From the NCBI RefSeq assembly GCF_009711405.1, contig NZ_SMLW01000677.1, forward strand, positions 1-64,000: 64,000 nt of DNA. Reading direction: 5' to 3'. This DNA is from Fulvivirga kasyanovii. GTDB lineage: Bacteria; Bacteroidota; Bacteroidia; Cytophagales; Cyclobacteriaceae. The position numbers and the translations under genes were made by a program. The notes under the pieces were generated by a model. The model searched no databases, had not been told where the DNA came from, and saw only the letters and a program-made list of their open reading frames with translations. Shown piece by piece: positions 53,656 to 62,555 of the stretch (positions are counted from its first letter, which is position 1; every line of letters begins with the position of its first letter).

Positions 53656-54084
53656 TTATTGTTCAGAATATTTTTTCCAGCCACCCAGCAGAATGCCGGC
53701 TATTTCATACTTAATGAGCACCACGCTTTCGTCTATAAGCGTGAGCTCGAATGATCTGACGGAAAAATAATTTTGCGTAGTAATCTCCAGAAAGATAAAA
53801 GCAAGCCATATAAGCAGAGCTATTTTTAAGCCTTCAACCGCCGATGTTACATGCATTCGTTTAAACAGCCAGGCCAGCATGTATGCTGCTGCCAGTGATG
53901 AGATGAAGGATAAGCTCAGGCCAATTCCCATATCTACCTTTGAAAAATCTGCTTCTGTGAGCTCATTGAGCTCTACCCAGCGGATACCAAAGAATACTTC
54001 GGAGTAAATTAACGGTGCTACTGCCTGTGCCAACAATGCGGCCACCCAAACTGCTGCGTGATTGATCCTTAGTGCTGTGCCCAT
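53656..54084 (-). CDS. DUF1761-like membrane protein (second, more divergent copy)
   Basis: A 142-residue protein with about four TMs: VWVAALLAQAVAPLIYSEVFFGIRWVELN, LSLSFISSLAAAYMLAWLF, EGLKIALLIWLAFIFLEI and ESVVLIKYEIAGILLGGWKKY. The pattern of helices and an acidic loop after the first (ELNELTEADFSKVDMG) follow the DUF1761 copy next door. I start at ATG 54084, two bases before the VOC stop region; 54096 is an alternative. Function unknown; it forms an operon with the VOC gene. Confidence 0.72.
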   Translation of the reverse strand: MGTALRINHAAVWVAALLAQAVAPLIYSEVFFGIRWVELNELTEADFSKVDMGIGLSLSFISSLAAAYMLAWLFKRMHVTSAVEGLKIALLIWLAFIFLEITTQNYFSVRSFELTLIDESVVLIKYEIAGILLGGWKKYSEQ

Positions 54085-54085
54085 A

Positions 54086-54451
54086 TTATTTCGCATCGGC
54101 ATCAGGTTGCATAACTCCGCTGATGTAGCCATTGGGGTCTTTGAAATAAGCCAGCCAGCCCACTGTAGGTACAGCCATCCTGGGTACTACTATTTGCCCT
54201 TTATTTTTCTCAATGGCCTCAATAGCTTTCTCCAGGTTGGCCACTTCTATGGTGTTTACCACCGGTTGTTCCGGATCACGTTGCCTCATTATAGCTCCGT
54301 TGATACCGGGTTCATCATCTTCACCTGTTTTCACAAGCCAGTATTCTTCATCGCCCCATCTGCTCACTTCCCAGTTAAACACGTTTTTGTAAAAACTGAT
54401 TGAAACCTCCGGATCTGCCGAGGGTATTTCAAAATGTATTATTCGCCCCAT
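54086..54451 (-). CDS. VOC (glyoxalase/bleomycin-resistance-like) family protein
   Basis: A 121-residue VOC-superfamily protein: GRIIHFEIPSADPEVSISFYKNVFNWEVS at the start, and later VVNTIEVANLEKAIEAIEKNKGQIVVPRMAVPTVGWLAYFKDPNGYISGVMQ. The His and Glu metal-site residues of glyoxalase are only partly visible. Substrate unknown. It heads a short minus-strand operon with two DUF1761-type membrane proteins. Confidence 0.9.
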   Translation of the reverse strand: MGRIIHFEIPSADPEVSISFYKNVFNWEVSRWGDEEYWLVKTGEDDEPGINGAIMRQRDPEQPVVNTIEVANLEKAIEAIEKNKGQIVVPRMAVPTVGWLAYFKDPNGYISGVMQPDADAK

Positions 54452-54608
54452 TTTAGTATTTTGTTAAATGATCAGAAATTGACTTCAATTAGACCTGTCA
54501 GTGCGAACTGATTATTGAAAGTAGTATTTTTAAGCATGGCAAACCGGCCATTAAAACCGAAGCGGAAAAACCGGGGAGTGGAAAGGAAAACTTTTGAGTT
54601 AAAACCCT

Positions 54609-55643
54609 GTGGAAAATAAAATTGACATCAACGATAAACTTGTTAGGATTATTGGTGTCCAGTTTTTTGGCATTATAATTCCCAATGCTACAGGATTGGT
54701 CAGCAGCAATGACAGGTCAGTTACTTACCTTATGCTGACCTACGGATATTTTATCCTGATCTCGTTTTTGATCTGGCAAGGTAACCGGTGGCTACTTTTC
54801 AGGCTGGAAGAGCGGTATAACTGGTTCATTAACCCGGCCCAGAAAGTGATTATGATCTTAGGGGCAAACATATTTTATACAAGTATGCTTGTGGTGGTAA
54901 TGCTGCTGATCTGGTACCAGGCGGTAGGGCAAGAGGCAGACTGGGAAGTTATAAAAATCACGGCGGGAGTATGTGTGATCTGTGTAATATTTATAACACA
55001 TACCTATGAAACGGTATTCCTGATCAAGGAGCGGGAATCGGACAAAGTAAAGACCGAGAAGCTGGAAAAAGCCCGGGTACAGGCCGAACTGGAGGCACTG
55101 AAAAATCAGATTGACCCGCACTTTATGTTTAACTCCTTGAACAGCCTTTCTTACCTGATAGAGTATGATCCGGCTAAGGCGAAGGAGTTTACGGAAAGCC
55201 TTGCAGAGGTTTACAGGTACATACTTTCCAATAAAAACCGGCGCCTGGTTATTTTGCAGGATGAGCTGCTGTTTTTACAGAAATACCTGTCTTTGCTGTA
55301 TTTGCGCTTTGACGATGCTTTGCAGGTAAATTTCGAGATTGAAGAGAAAAGTAAAAACGAATACCTTGTACCTCCCATTTCTATTTTTATTGTGATTGAG
55401 AATGTAGTGAAGCACAATGAAATATCGAAGCGAAATCCTATGCAGGTTAATGTATCCATGAAAGAAGACAGCTTGCACGTTGAGAATAAAATAGTAGCAA
55501 AGAAAGTCCTTCATCATTCATCAAAAATAGGTCTGGCCAATCTTGAGGAGCGCTTTAGGATAATTGTAGGGAAAGGGGTGAGTACCGATGTAAGTGATGG
55601 CCGGTTTAAGATACAACTACCCATGTTAAAAATATCTAATTGA
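54609..55643 (+). CDS. LytS-like sensor histidine kinase (His_kinase family)
   Basis: A 344-residue membrane kinase. Four hydrophobic helices (about 12-30, 38-55, 79-102, 115-132) are followed by a coiled coil and the His_kinase motif KNQIDPHFMFNSLNSLSYL with His171, then an ATPase lid region with VIENVVKHNEI and KIGLANLEERF. GTG start at 54609; no better ATG is in frame. It lies 3 bases upstream of a LytTR regulator, so the two form a standard LytS/LytT-type pair. The signal is unknown. Confidence 0.9.
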   Translation: MENKIDINDKLVRIIGVQFFGIIIPNATGLVSSNDRSVTYLMLTYGYFILISFLIWQGNRWLLFRLEERYNWFINPAQKVIMILGANIFYTSMLVVVMLLIWYQAVGQEADWEVIKITAGVCVICVIFITHTYETVFLIKERESDKVKTEKLEKARVQAELEALKNQIDPHFMFNSLNSLSYLIEYDPAKAKEFTESLAEVYRYILSNKNRRLVILQDELLFLQKYLSLLYLRFDDALQVNFEIEEKSKNEYLVPPISIFIVIENVVKHNEISKRNPMQVNVSMKEDSLHVENKIVAKKVLHHSSKIGLANLEERFRIIVGKGVSTDVSDGRFKIQLPMLKISN

Positions 55644-55646
55644 GCT

Positions 55647-56399
55647 ATGAGAGTATTAATTATTGAAGACGAACCTACAGCAGCACAGAAGCTAATAAAC
55701 ATGCTAATGAAGTTAGATGCGCAGCTTGAGGTGGTAAATGTGATCCAAAGTGTTGAGGAGGCCATTAACTGGCTCCGTGAAAATCCGGCTCCGGATCTGG
55801 CATTCGTGGATGTACAGTTGGCCGATGACATTTCATTTGAAATATTCAAGAAAGTAGAGGTGAAGTTCCCTGTCATATTTGCTACAGCCTATGATGAATA
55901 TATTTTGGAGGCGCTGGAGCATCACTCTATTGATTATTTACTAAAACCCCTTCAGGAGGAGCGCTTGGCAAAAGCTCTGGATAAGGTAAAAAGACTCGAA
56001 TCACACTTCTTGCAGCACAGGTTCAATAAACTCTTTGAGGAGGGATTCGGCGGCAATAAGGCTAAGAAGAGGTTTTTAGTAAAGAGGGGAGTGGACTTTG
56101 TGTCTGTTGCCGCAAAAAACATAGCCTACTTTTTCACCGAGCATAAGCTGGTATTTCTCGTTAGCCGGGATGGTGACAAGTATATTGTAGATAAGACTTT
56201 AACGGAGCTTAATGACGAGTTGGATACTGATTATTTTTTCAGGGTAAACAGAAAATATCTTGTACACATCGATGCGATTGAAAAATTTAAATCTGAAAAT
56301 GGCAAAATAGCGCTTTACCTGCTGCCGCCTACCCGTGAAGAAGTACATGTAAGTAAAGAGAATGCTCCTAATTTCAGAGGATGGATAGAGGCATCATAA
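55647..56399 (+). CDS. LytTR-family response regulator
   Basis: A 250-residue regulator. The receiver domain has IIEDEP, the phosphoacceptor Asp55 (FVDVQL), switch residue Thr in FATAYDEY and Lys in LLKPL. A LytTR DNA-binding domain (about 145-248) follows: KRFLVKRGVDFVSVAAKNIAYFFTEHKLVFLV, DYFFRVNRKYLVHIDAIEKF. It is the output of the LytS-like kinase 3 bases upstream. Targets are not evident; the nearest downstream gene is convergent. Confidence 0.93.
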   Translation: MRVLIIEDEPTAAQKLINMLMKLDAQLEVVNVIQSVEEAINWLRENPAPDLAFVDVQLADDISFEIFKKVEVKFPVIFATAYDEYILEALEHHSIDYLLKPLQEERLAKALDKVKRLESHFLQHRFNKLFEEGFGGNKAKKRFLVKRGVDFVSVAAKNIAYFFTEHKLVFLVSRDGDKYIVDKTLTELNDELDTDYFFRVNRKYLVHIDAIEKFKSENGKIALYLLPPTREEVHVSKENAPNFRGWIEAS

Positions 56400-56424
56400 C
56401 TGAAGATAAAGCCACGATGCCTCT
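56387..56424. terminator. Possible bidirectional hairpin between lytT-like gene and MATE gene
   Basis: AGAGGCATC (56387-56395), within the last codons of the regulator gene, pairs perfectly with GATGCCTCT (56416-56424) around a 20-base loop. It lies between convergent genes. The T run is weak, so the call is tentative. Confidence 0.4.
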
Positions 56425-56430
56425 GCCAGA

Positions 56431-57837
56431 TTAGATTTCTACCAGTTTCCAGCGCCCTTTCTTAAAAATGACGATGCTGGCTGCAGCCAATGCAGTAGAA
56501 GCAATGGCAATCGCTAAAAATATACCAATAGGACCAAGTCCGAAATAAACGGCCATGGCATATGCCATAGGCACCTCAAAAAGCCAGAAGCAAAACAGGT
56601 TTATAATAGTTGGCGTTTTAGTGTCACCGGCACCATTAAAGGCCTGCCCTATTACCATACCATAGGCAAAGAAAATATACCCGCAGGAGATCACCCTTAA
56701 AGCCAGGGCACCATATTTTACAACCTCGGCCTCGGAGGAGAATATCCTTACGAACTCTTCTGCCCAGGAGATAAACACTATGGAGATCAGGCCCAGGAAG
56801 ATCATGTTGTAAAATGCACATTTCCATACTGATCTTTCGGCCCGGTCGGGCTGGCCTGCACCCAGGTTTTGACCTACCAGTGTAGCGGCTGCATTGCTCA
56901 GGCCCCATGAAGGCAGGATGGTAAACATGATTATCCTGAATGCGACTGCATAACCTGCCAATACCTCTGCACCAAAAACAGCGCTTATCCTTACCAGGAA
57001 TAACCAGCTTAAAGTACCAATCATATACTGCCCTATGCCTCCCACAGAAACTTTTACGATTTTCCAGACTGTGTCCCAATGGATTTTCAGGTGTTTTAAT
57101 TTTACCTGTACGATACCCTTTGCCCCGGTTAATACCACCAGTTGATAGGCCACACCTATACCACGGCCAATAGTGGTGGCTATAGCAGCACCTTCTATGC
57201 CGAATGCGGGTATAGGGCCAAGACCAAATATCAAGATAGGGTCAAGCACAATGTTGAGGCAGTTGGAAACTATCAGTACGCGCATGGCAATGGATGCATC
57301 GCCGGCTCCCCTGAAAATGGCGTTGATCAGGAATAAAAGCATGATGGTTACGTTTCCGGCCAGCATGATCATGGTGTAGCCATATCCTTCTTCCACCAGG
57401 TCTTTTTCACCGCCCATCAGGGTTAGTATATCTTTGGCGAAAAACATTCCGGCAGCACTGAATATCAGCGATGTCAAAATAGTAATAAAAATAGCCTGCA
57501 CGGCTACATTATTGGCCTCTTCCGGCTTGTTTTCGCCAACACGGCGCGCTACCATGGCGGTTGCAGCCATGCTAAAGCCTATGGAGAGAGCATACACGAT
57601 CATGATCACTGATTCGGTCAATGCCACTGTGGCAATGGCATTTACGCTTACCTTGCCTACAAAGTAAATATCAATTACTGCAAACAGAGATTCCATGATC
57701 ATTTCAATAATCATAGGCACTGAAAGCATAAATATGGCACGATTAATACTGCCGCTGGTGAAATTTTTTTCAGAACCGCTTACGGCGGAGCCAATAGTAG
57801 AAAAGATCTTATATATAGATTGTAATATTGAACGCAT
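56431..57837 (-). CDS. MATE-family efflux transporter
   Basis: A 468-residue membrane protein with about 12 TMs in two halves. Typical segments are MLSVPMIIEMIMESLFAVIDIYFVGKV in the first half and YAVAFRIIMFTILPSWGLSNAAATLVGQNLGAGQPDRAERSVW in the second. MATE proteins export drugs or metabolites in exchange for Na+ or H+. It is single; a 19-bp palindrome about 50 bases upstream looks like a repressor site, but no regulator gene is adjacent. Confidence 0.92.
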   Translation of the reverse strand: MRSILQSIYKIFSTIGSAVSGSEKNFTSGSINRAIFMLSVPMIIEMIMESLFAVIDIYFVGKVSVNAIATVALTESVIMIVYALSIGFSMAATAMVARRVGENKPEEANNVAVQAIFITILTSLIFSAAGMFFAKDILTLMGGEKDLVEEGYGYTMIMLAGNVTIMLLFLINAIFRGAGDASIAMRVLIVSNCLNIVLDPILIFGLGPIPAFGIEGAAIATTIGRGIGVAYQLVVLTGAKGIVQVKLKHLKIHWDTVWKIVKVSVGGIGQYMIGTLSWLFLVRISAVFGAEVLAGYAVAFRIIMFTILPSWGLSNAAATLVGQNLGAGQPDRAERSVWKCAFYNMIFLGLISIVFISWAEEFVRIFSSEAEVVKYGALALRVISCGYIFFAYGMVIGQAFNGAGDTKTPTIINLFCFWLFEVPMAYAMAVYFGLGPIGIFLAIAIASTALAAASIVIFKKGRWKLVEI

Positions 57838-57885
57838 GAATATCGGTTTTAAAGGAAATAAAAAATTAAAGACGTGCTTAGAAGT

Positions 57886-57904
57886 ATGAACTTCCGAAGT
57901 TCAT
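57886..57904. promoter_or_regulatory. 19-bp palindromic operator upstream of the MATE transporter
   Basis: ATGAACTTC-C-GAAGTTCAT is a perfect palindrome with 9-bp arms. It lies 49 bases from the MATE start and 120 bases from the divergent TPR-SpoIIE start, a position suited to a TetR/MarR-type dimer. Confidence 0.6.
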
Positions 57905-58023
57905 TTTCTTAGCGATCGAGAACCGATATTAACTTCATAGGCTTGAAAATTTGATCCGCTTTTGCGGTAAATGCTTTATATTAGTTCAATAGAGATAAAA
58001 ACAACGTTTTAACAAACATTATT

Positions 58024-59994
58024 TTGCAATACATACCTCTTACGGTTGTTTTGGTTTTAAGTTGCCTGACCAGTCAGGTTTTTGCTCAAACCAGTATGAT
58101 TGATAGCCTGAAAAATGTAGCAGCTCAGGCTGAATCTGATTCTGTGAAGATAGAATCCCTCAGACAATTGGGGGTACTTATGAGCGATCATGATGTTGCC
58201 ATGGCCATAGACTACGTTAACCAGTCCATCGAACTTGCGAAGGCTCATGATTATGAAGTGCTTGAAGCGGATGCCATCAACTCTCTCGGGATTATTTATT
58301 ATGGCATTGGCGACTATGAGCAAACCCTGGAATGTTTTTTAAAAGTTCAGGCTTTTCAGGAATCACGAGGCGATCTGAAAGGAATGTCGAGGATTTATAA
58401 TAACCTCGGTCTGCTGTTTAAAGAGCTCGGGCGGTATGAAAAGAGCATCGATTACCTGGAAAAATCTGTTGAGCTAAAACTCAGGACTTCGGATACGTTA
58501 ACCCTTTCATCTTCCTACAATAATTTAGGTGTGGTGTACCAGGAAGGGCTGAAAGATTATAAGCGTGCTGCCGAATGCCATAACAAAGCACTGATCATTG
58601 ACAGGAGGAATGAAGATGACTATGGCATTTTTGTTTCCCTCGCCAATATTGGGCTGAACCATTTTAAGCTGGGAAACCTGGATTCGGCGCAGATGTACTA
58701 TAATAATGCCGTAATGCTTTTTGATAAAACCGATGACAGGTATGTTAAGGCTGAGTTTTTGTATGAGTTTGGTTTGCTTAATGCTGCACTGGGCCAATAC
58801 GACAGGGCCATAGAGAAGCATAACCTGAGTATAGAAATGGCCAAAAAAGCGGACATTAAGCTGTTGCTGAAAAACAATTATGAAGGGCTGTCAGACATTT
58901 ACTCAAAACTGGGTGACTATAAGAAAGCACTGCAGTTCCACAAGATGTATAGCCAGGTTAACCGCGAGATTTTCAATGCTGACCAATCATCCAAAATAGC
59001 TGATGTTGAAACCAACTATCACATACAAACCAAGCAAAACGAGATAGAGCTATTGCGGAAGGAAGCCGAGATCAAGGACCTTAAAATCTATAATGACCAG
59101 ATGGCTTTTTACTGGCTGATAGGTATGCTTGTGCTGGTAGTATTTATTGTGGTGCTGCAATACCGCAAAAATGTTTACAGGACCAGAACAAACAAGATAT
59201 TAAAGCAAAAGAACCAGGAGATCATTGCCAAGAACCAGAACATCATGGACAGTATCCTGTACGCCAAAAATATTCAGGAGGCCATACTGGCGGAGAATGA
59301 CCGGCTTAAATCCGTTTTTGAAGATGCATTTGTGCTTACCAAGCCCCGGGATATAGTAAATGGTGATTTCTATTGGTTTGCAGAAGAAGGCAGCCATGTA
59401 GTAATAGCCGCTGTTGACTGCACGGGGCATGGTATCCCTGCAGCATTTTTAAATGTTATGGGCAATTCTTTATTGAACCAGATCGTCAATGAAGAGAAAA
59501 TTATTGAACCGGCTGAAATACTGAGAGAGTTGAACATCAGGGTGTTTAAAAACCTGAAATACGACAATGTTCAAAGTAAGTCCAATGATGGCATGGATAT
59601 CGGTATCTGTCTTTTCAACCGGAGAAACAAAAAACTGGCTTTTGCCGGAGCCAAGCGTCCGCTTTATTATTTTCACAATCATGAATTAAAAGTGCTGAAA
59701 GGTGACCATTACCCTGTCGGGGGCATATTATATGATGAACATCGGGTCTATCATCAACATGAACTGGTTTTGGAAGCATCAGACAGCATTTATTTGTTTA
59801 CAGATGGCATTGTGGACCAGTTTGGGGGTAAAGAAAATAAGAAGTACATGTACCCCCGGTTCAGGGAACTGCTGAAGAAAATAGCTACTGATCCTATGGC
59901 AAAGCAAGTGGAGGCTATTGAAGAGGAGATCAGCCGATGGCAGGGCAATAATGAACAAACCGATGATATACTAATGATCGGGGTGAGGATTTAG
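58024..59994 (+). CDS. TPR-SpoIIE (PP2C-type) serine phosphatase, membrane-anchored
   Basis: A 656-residue protein. Signal peptide (ends TSQVFAQ), TPR repeats (about 35-330; e.g. GIYYGIGDYEQTLECFLKVQ and YNNLGVVYQEGLKDYKRAAECHNKAL), a membrane helix near 360-380, a coiled coil, and a cytosolic SpoIIE phosphatase domain (about 420-655) with DFYWF, VDCTGHGIPAAFLN, ELNIRVF, GMDIGICLF and a final DDILMIGVRI. It likely dephosphorylates a regulatory protein after sensing an envelope signal. The start is TTG at 58024, the only codon that opens the signal peptide. It overlaps the convergent PAP2 gene by 24 bases. Confidence 0.9.
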   Translation: MQYIPLTVVLVLSCLTSQVFAQTSMIDSLKNVAAQAESDSVKIESLRQLGVLMSDHDVAMAIDYVNQSIELAKAHDYEVLEADAINSLGIIYYGIGDYEQTLECFLKVQAFQESRGDLKGMSRIYNNLGLLFKELGRYEKSIDYLEKSVELKLRTSDTLTLSSSYNNLGVVYQEGLKDYKRAAECHNKALIIDRRNEDDYGIFVSLANIGLNHFKLGNLDSAQMYYNNAVMLFDKTDDRYVKAEFLYEFGLLNAALGQYDRAIEKHNLSIEMAKKADIKLLLKNNYEGLSDIYSKLGDYKKALQFHKMYSQVNREIFNADQSSKIADVETNYHIQTKQNEIELLRKEAEIKDLKIYNDQMAFYWLIGMLVLVVFIVVLQYRKNVYRTRTNKILKQKNQEIIAKNQNIMDSILYAKNIQEAILAENDRLKSVFEDAFVLTKPRDIVNGDFYWFAEEGSHVVIAAVDCTGHGIPAAFLNVMGNSLLNQIVNEEKIIEPAEILRELNIRVFKNLKYDNVQSKSNDGMDIGICLFNRRNKKLAFAGAKRPLYYFHNHELKVLKGDHYPVGGILYDEHRVYHQHELVLEASDSIYLFTDGIVDQFGGKENKKYMYPRFRELLKKIATDPMAKQVEAIEEEISRWQGNNEQTDDILMIGVRI

Positions 59995-60714
59995 GCCTTT
60001 CTTGCGAACCTGGCGCTTTCTGTAAAGGTTGATAAAATTGAAAACTACGATACAGATAATGAGCCAAACCAAACCTGCAATAAAGCCGGCCAAAACATCG
60101 GTAGGGAAGTGAACCCCCAGATAGACACGGCTTAACCCAATGCTCAGGATCAGCAATACCTGAACCAGGATCAACAAAATTTTAAGCAATGTATTGGTCA
60201 CGTGCTTATAGGTAAGGTAAATGAGAAAGCCATAGAAGGCTATGGCACTCATGCTATGACCGCTTGGAAAACTGTAGGAGTGCGCTACAACCAATCTTAA
60301 TTCTTCCAGAGGCCTGGGCCTGCTGATCAGGTGCTTTATACCTACGTTCAGTAAAAAAGCAGAAAGAAGTACTATTGTGGCCTGCAAAGAAAGTTTCCAC
60401 CGGTGGTGCCCGTGGTAATATAGCAGTGCGGCAATTAATGGAATTATAATGGCATAGGCTGTAACATCACCCAGGTCGGTGATAAAAGTTACTACCTTCG
60501 TGAACGTGTCACTTCGAAAGCTGTGAACAAATTCCGTGATCATGTCATCGAATTTTATAAGTTCATCAGCCTGCAATCTTTCAGTGATCTCTAAAAACGC
60601 ATTGAGGGCAAACAGACAAACAATTCCGGGAATGATCAGTGAGAATACAAAAAGTAAGTATTCATTGGAGTGTTTTTCAAGTTCTGTTTTTAACCTTCTA
60701 TACGCAGTGAGCAT
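59971..60714 (-). CDS. PAP2-family membrane phosphatase
   Basis: A 247-residue membrane protein with about six TMs and the three PAP2 catalytic motifs: KHLISRPRP, SYSFPSGHSMSA and SRVYLGVHFPTDVLAG. Relatives dephosphorylate undecaprenyl pyrophosphate or phosphatidate at the outer face of the membrane; which is the case here cannot be told. Its 3' end overlaps the SpoIIE gene on the other strand by 24 bases. ispH lies 93 bases upstream on the same strand. Confidence 0.92.
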   Translation of the reverse strand: MLTAYRRLKTELEKHSNEYLLFVFSLIIPGIVCLFALNAFLEITERLQADELIKFDDMITEFVHSFRSDTFTKVVTFITDLGDVTAYAIIIPLIAALLYYHGHHRWKLSLQATIVLLSAFLLNVGIKHLISRPRPLEELRLVVAHSYSFPSGHSMSAIAFYGFLIYLTYKHVTNTLLKILLILVQVLLILSIGLSRVYLGVHFPTDVLAGFIAGLVWLIICIVVFNFINLYRKRQVRKKGLNPHPDH

Positions 60715-60807
60715 GTGTAAAAATAAACATTTCTTACTGAACCAAGCCCTGTCGCAATAACGGCGGGCGTAAAATACTAACAGGTTATCCCGATAGTTGT
60801 TTTATGG

Positions 60808-62037
60808 CTATGGTATTGAAACTATCTTCTTCACAAGGTCTTCCACGCTGGTAGCTTTCGGGAAGAAGCTCAGGATTTCAAGCATAACCCGATCAACCAA
60901 AGTATCAGGACATGAAGCACCACTGGTGAGAATTATGCGTATTTCCCGGCCTTTTGGCAGCCAGCCGTTAGTAACTTCCATCTTCTTTTCAGGGTAGTTG
61001 AAGTGATGGATCTCTTCTGCTGACTTGATCTCCTTTTCCGAGTTGATAAAATAGGTTGGAAATTTGCGTTCGCAAAGCTCAACAATGTGCGAGGTGTTTG
61101 AACTGTTGTAGCCTCCAACTACCATAGCCAGATCTGCAGTTTGCTCAAGGAGACCATATGTAGCATCCTGGTTATCATTGGTAGCATAGCAGAGAGTGTC
61201 CCTGGTATCGGCAAAGTGCTCACGGTAATTTTCCTGACCATGGACTTCTATCATTACCTGTTTGATGTAATCCGCTATCTCCTGAGTTTCGGTAGCCAGC
61301 ATGGTGGTTTGGTTTACCACACCTACTTTATCAAAGTGCACATCCGGGTCAAAGCCTTCGGTGTACATTCCCTTGAACAGTTTATAAAATTCTTCTCTGG
61401 AAATGTTGCCTTTGATCACCTCACCAAGCGTCCTGGTCTGGGCGATATCCTTTACAATAACCGAAGGGGCTGTTTTTGAGCTATGGGAAAATGTAGCCCG
61501 TGTCTCTTCGTGGTTGTGCTTACCATGGATAATGATGGTGTGATTGTCCTCACCAAGTTTTTCAGATCGTTTCCAGACTTTTTCGACAAAGGGACAGGTG
61601 GTATTGTATTTCTGTACTTCGATACCGATTTCGTCAAGTTTTTTTTCTATTTCGAGTGTGGTGCCGAAGGCAGGAATGATCACGATGTCTTCCTTTTTAA
61701 GCTCGTCCCAACCGATGAACTGGGTGCCGTTCGTATCCATGATGAATTTAATGCCCTTACTCTGAAGGTCATTGTTAACCTCCTGGTTGTGGATCATCTG
61801 GCTTAACAGGAAGACCCTTTTATCAGGATTTTCCTCAAGCGCCTTATAGCTGATCTCGATGGCATTTTCAACGCCATAGCAGAACCCGAAATGCCTGGCA
61901 ATGTAAAATTTCACCGGGCCGAAATCCAGCTCCGTCGGTGTAAAGTCTCTTTTACGTGGGTCTGTAATCCTCCTCGCCTCTTTGATCCTGCCGGTAATGG
62001 AAGATCTGTAATATTCAGGAATGTCGAATTTTTTGAT
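60808..62037 (-). CDS. ispH: 4-hydroxy-3-methylbut-2-enyl diphosphate reductase, long form; start codon unclear
   Basis: The last enzyme of the MEP isoprenoid pathway, making IPP and DMAPP. The three [4Fe-4S] cysteines are in HFGFCYGVE, NTTCPFVEKVW and SGASCPD, and the block HGKHNHEET and FNSSNTSHI mark the long cyanobacterial/plant-like form. The first usual start in frame is GTG 61914, but this is the Val of the conserved GPVKFYIARHFGF block. The frame stays open upstream with family-like sequence (KKFDIPEYYRSS, DPRKRDFTPTELDF) up to an ATC codon at 62037, just after a TGA. No ATG, GTG or TTG occurs in that part. I list the extended form; GTG 61914 is the conservative start. Confidence 0.88.
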   Translation of the reverse strand: MKKFDIPEYYRSSITGRIKEARRITDPRKRDFTPTELDFGPVKFYIARHFGFCYGVENAIEISYKALEENPDKRVFLLSQMIHNQEVNNDLQSKGIKFIMDTNGTQFIGWDELKKEDIVIIPAFGTTLEIEKKLDEIGIEVQKYNTTCPFVEKVWKRSEKLGEDNHTIIIHGKHNHEETRATFSHSSKTAPSVIVKDIAQTRTLGEVIKGNISREEFYKLFKGMYTEGFDPDVHFDKVGVVNQTTMLATETQEIADYIKQVMIEVHGQENYREHFADTRDTLCYATNDNQDATYGLLEQTADLAMVVGGYNSSNTSHIVELCERKFPTYFINSEKEIKSAEEIHHFNYPEKKMEVTNGWLPKGREIRIILTSGASCPDTLVDRVMLEILSFFPKATSVEDLVKKIVSIP

Positions 62038-62350
62038 AGCCGATCAGTTTTTGATATGGTGCAAAATTAGTGATTTGACAGGTAACATTTAAAATTGACA
62101 AACAGTTTTTAAGTAAAGGGAAATCTGCTGTCTGTCAGGGAGGTTTTCTTTAAGATTACCAGTTTAATAGGTGCAAGTCAGATGGTGCTGAGACTGTTGT
62201 TAATTGAAATGGTTAACTAGCCAGAGAACACCCTCAGACAACCTGCCTCAATGCTATTAAGCAGTTAAGGCGCTAGACTACATGTGCACATCTATTTTTT
62301 TGATAAGGAAATTTATTCTTAGAATGGCAAGCTTGCAGTACTAAATCGTG

Positions 62351-62382
62351 GCTTTACTAAACTTCCAAAAGTTTGGTAAAGC
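62351..62382. repeat. Inverted repeat with 14-bp stem
   Basis: GCTTTACTAAACTT (62351-62364) and AAGTTTGGTAAAGC (62369-62382) pair in 13 of 14 positions plus one G-T wobble, with a CCAA loop. It would form a stable hairpin in RNA. Confidence 0.7.
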
Positions 62383-62520
62383 TTTACTGTTCAGAAGTAT
62401 TAACAGCAGTAATACCGCCAAACTGAAGAAATTTGGAGCAATGGATCGGAAAATAAAACATGTAATGTGAATAACCCGCTTTTGCCGATTGCCATTAAAC
62501 ATCCAAAGGCACAAAAACAA

Positions 62521-62555
62521 AAATGGGGACTTTTCTTGAAGAAAAACCCCCATTT
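62521..62555. repeat. 35-bp near-perfect inverted repeat
   Basis: AAATGGGG at the left end pairs with CCCCATTT at the right, and inside them TTTTCTT pairs with AAGAAAA, leaving almost no loop. A terminal repeat of a lost element or a structured RNA are the main possibilities. Confidence 0.6.
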
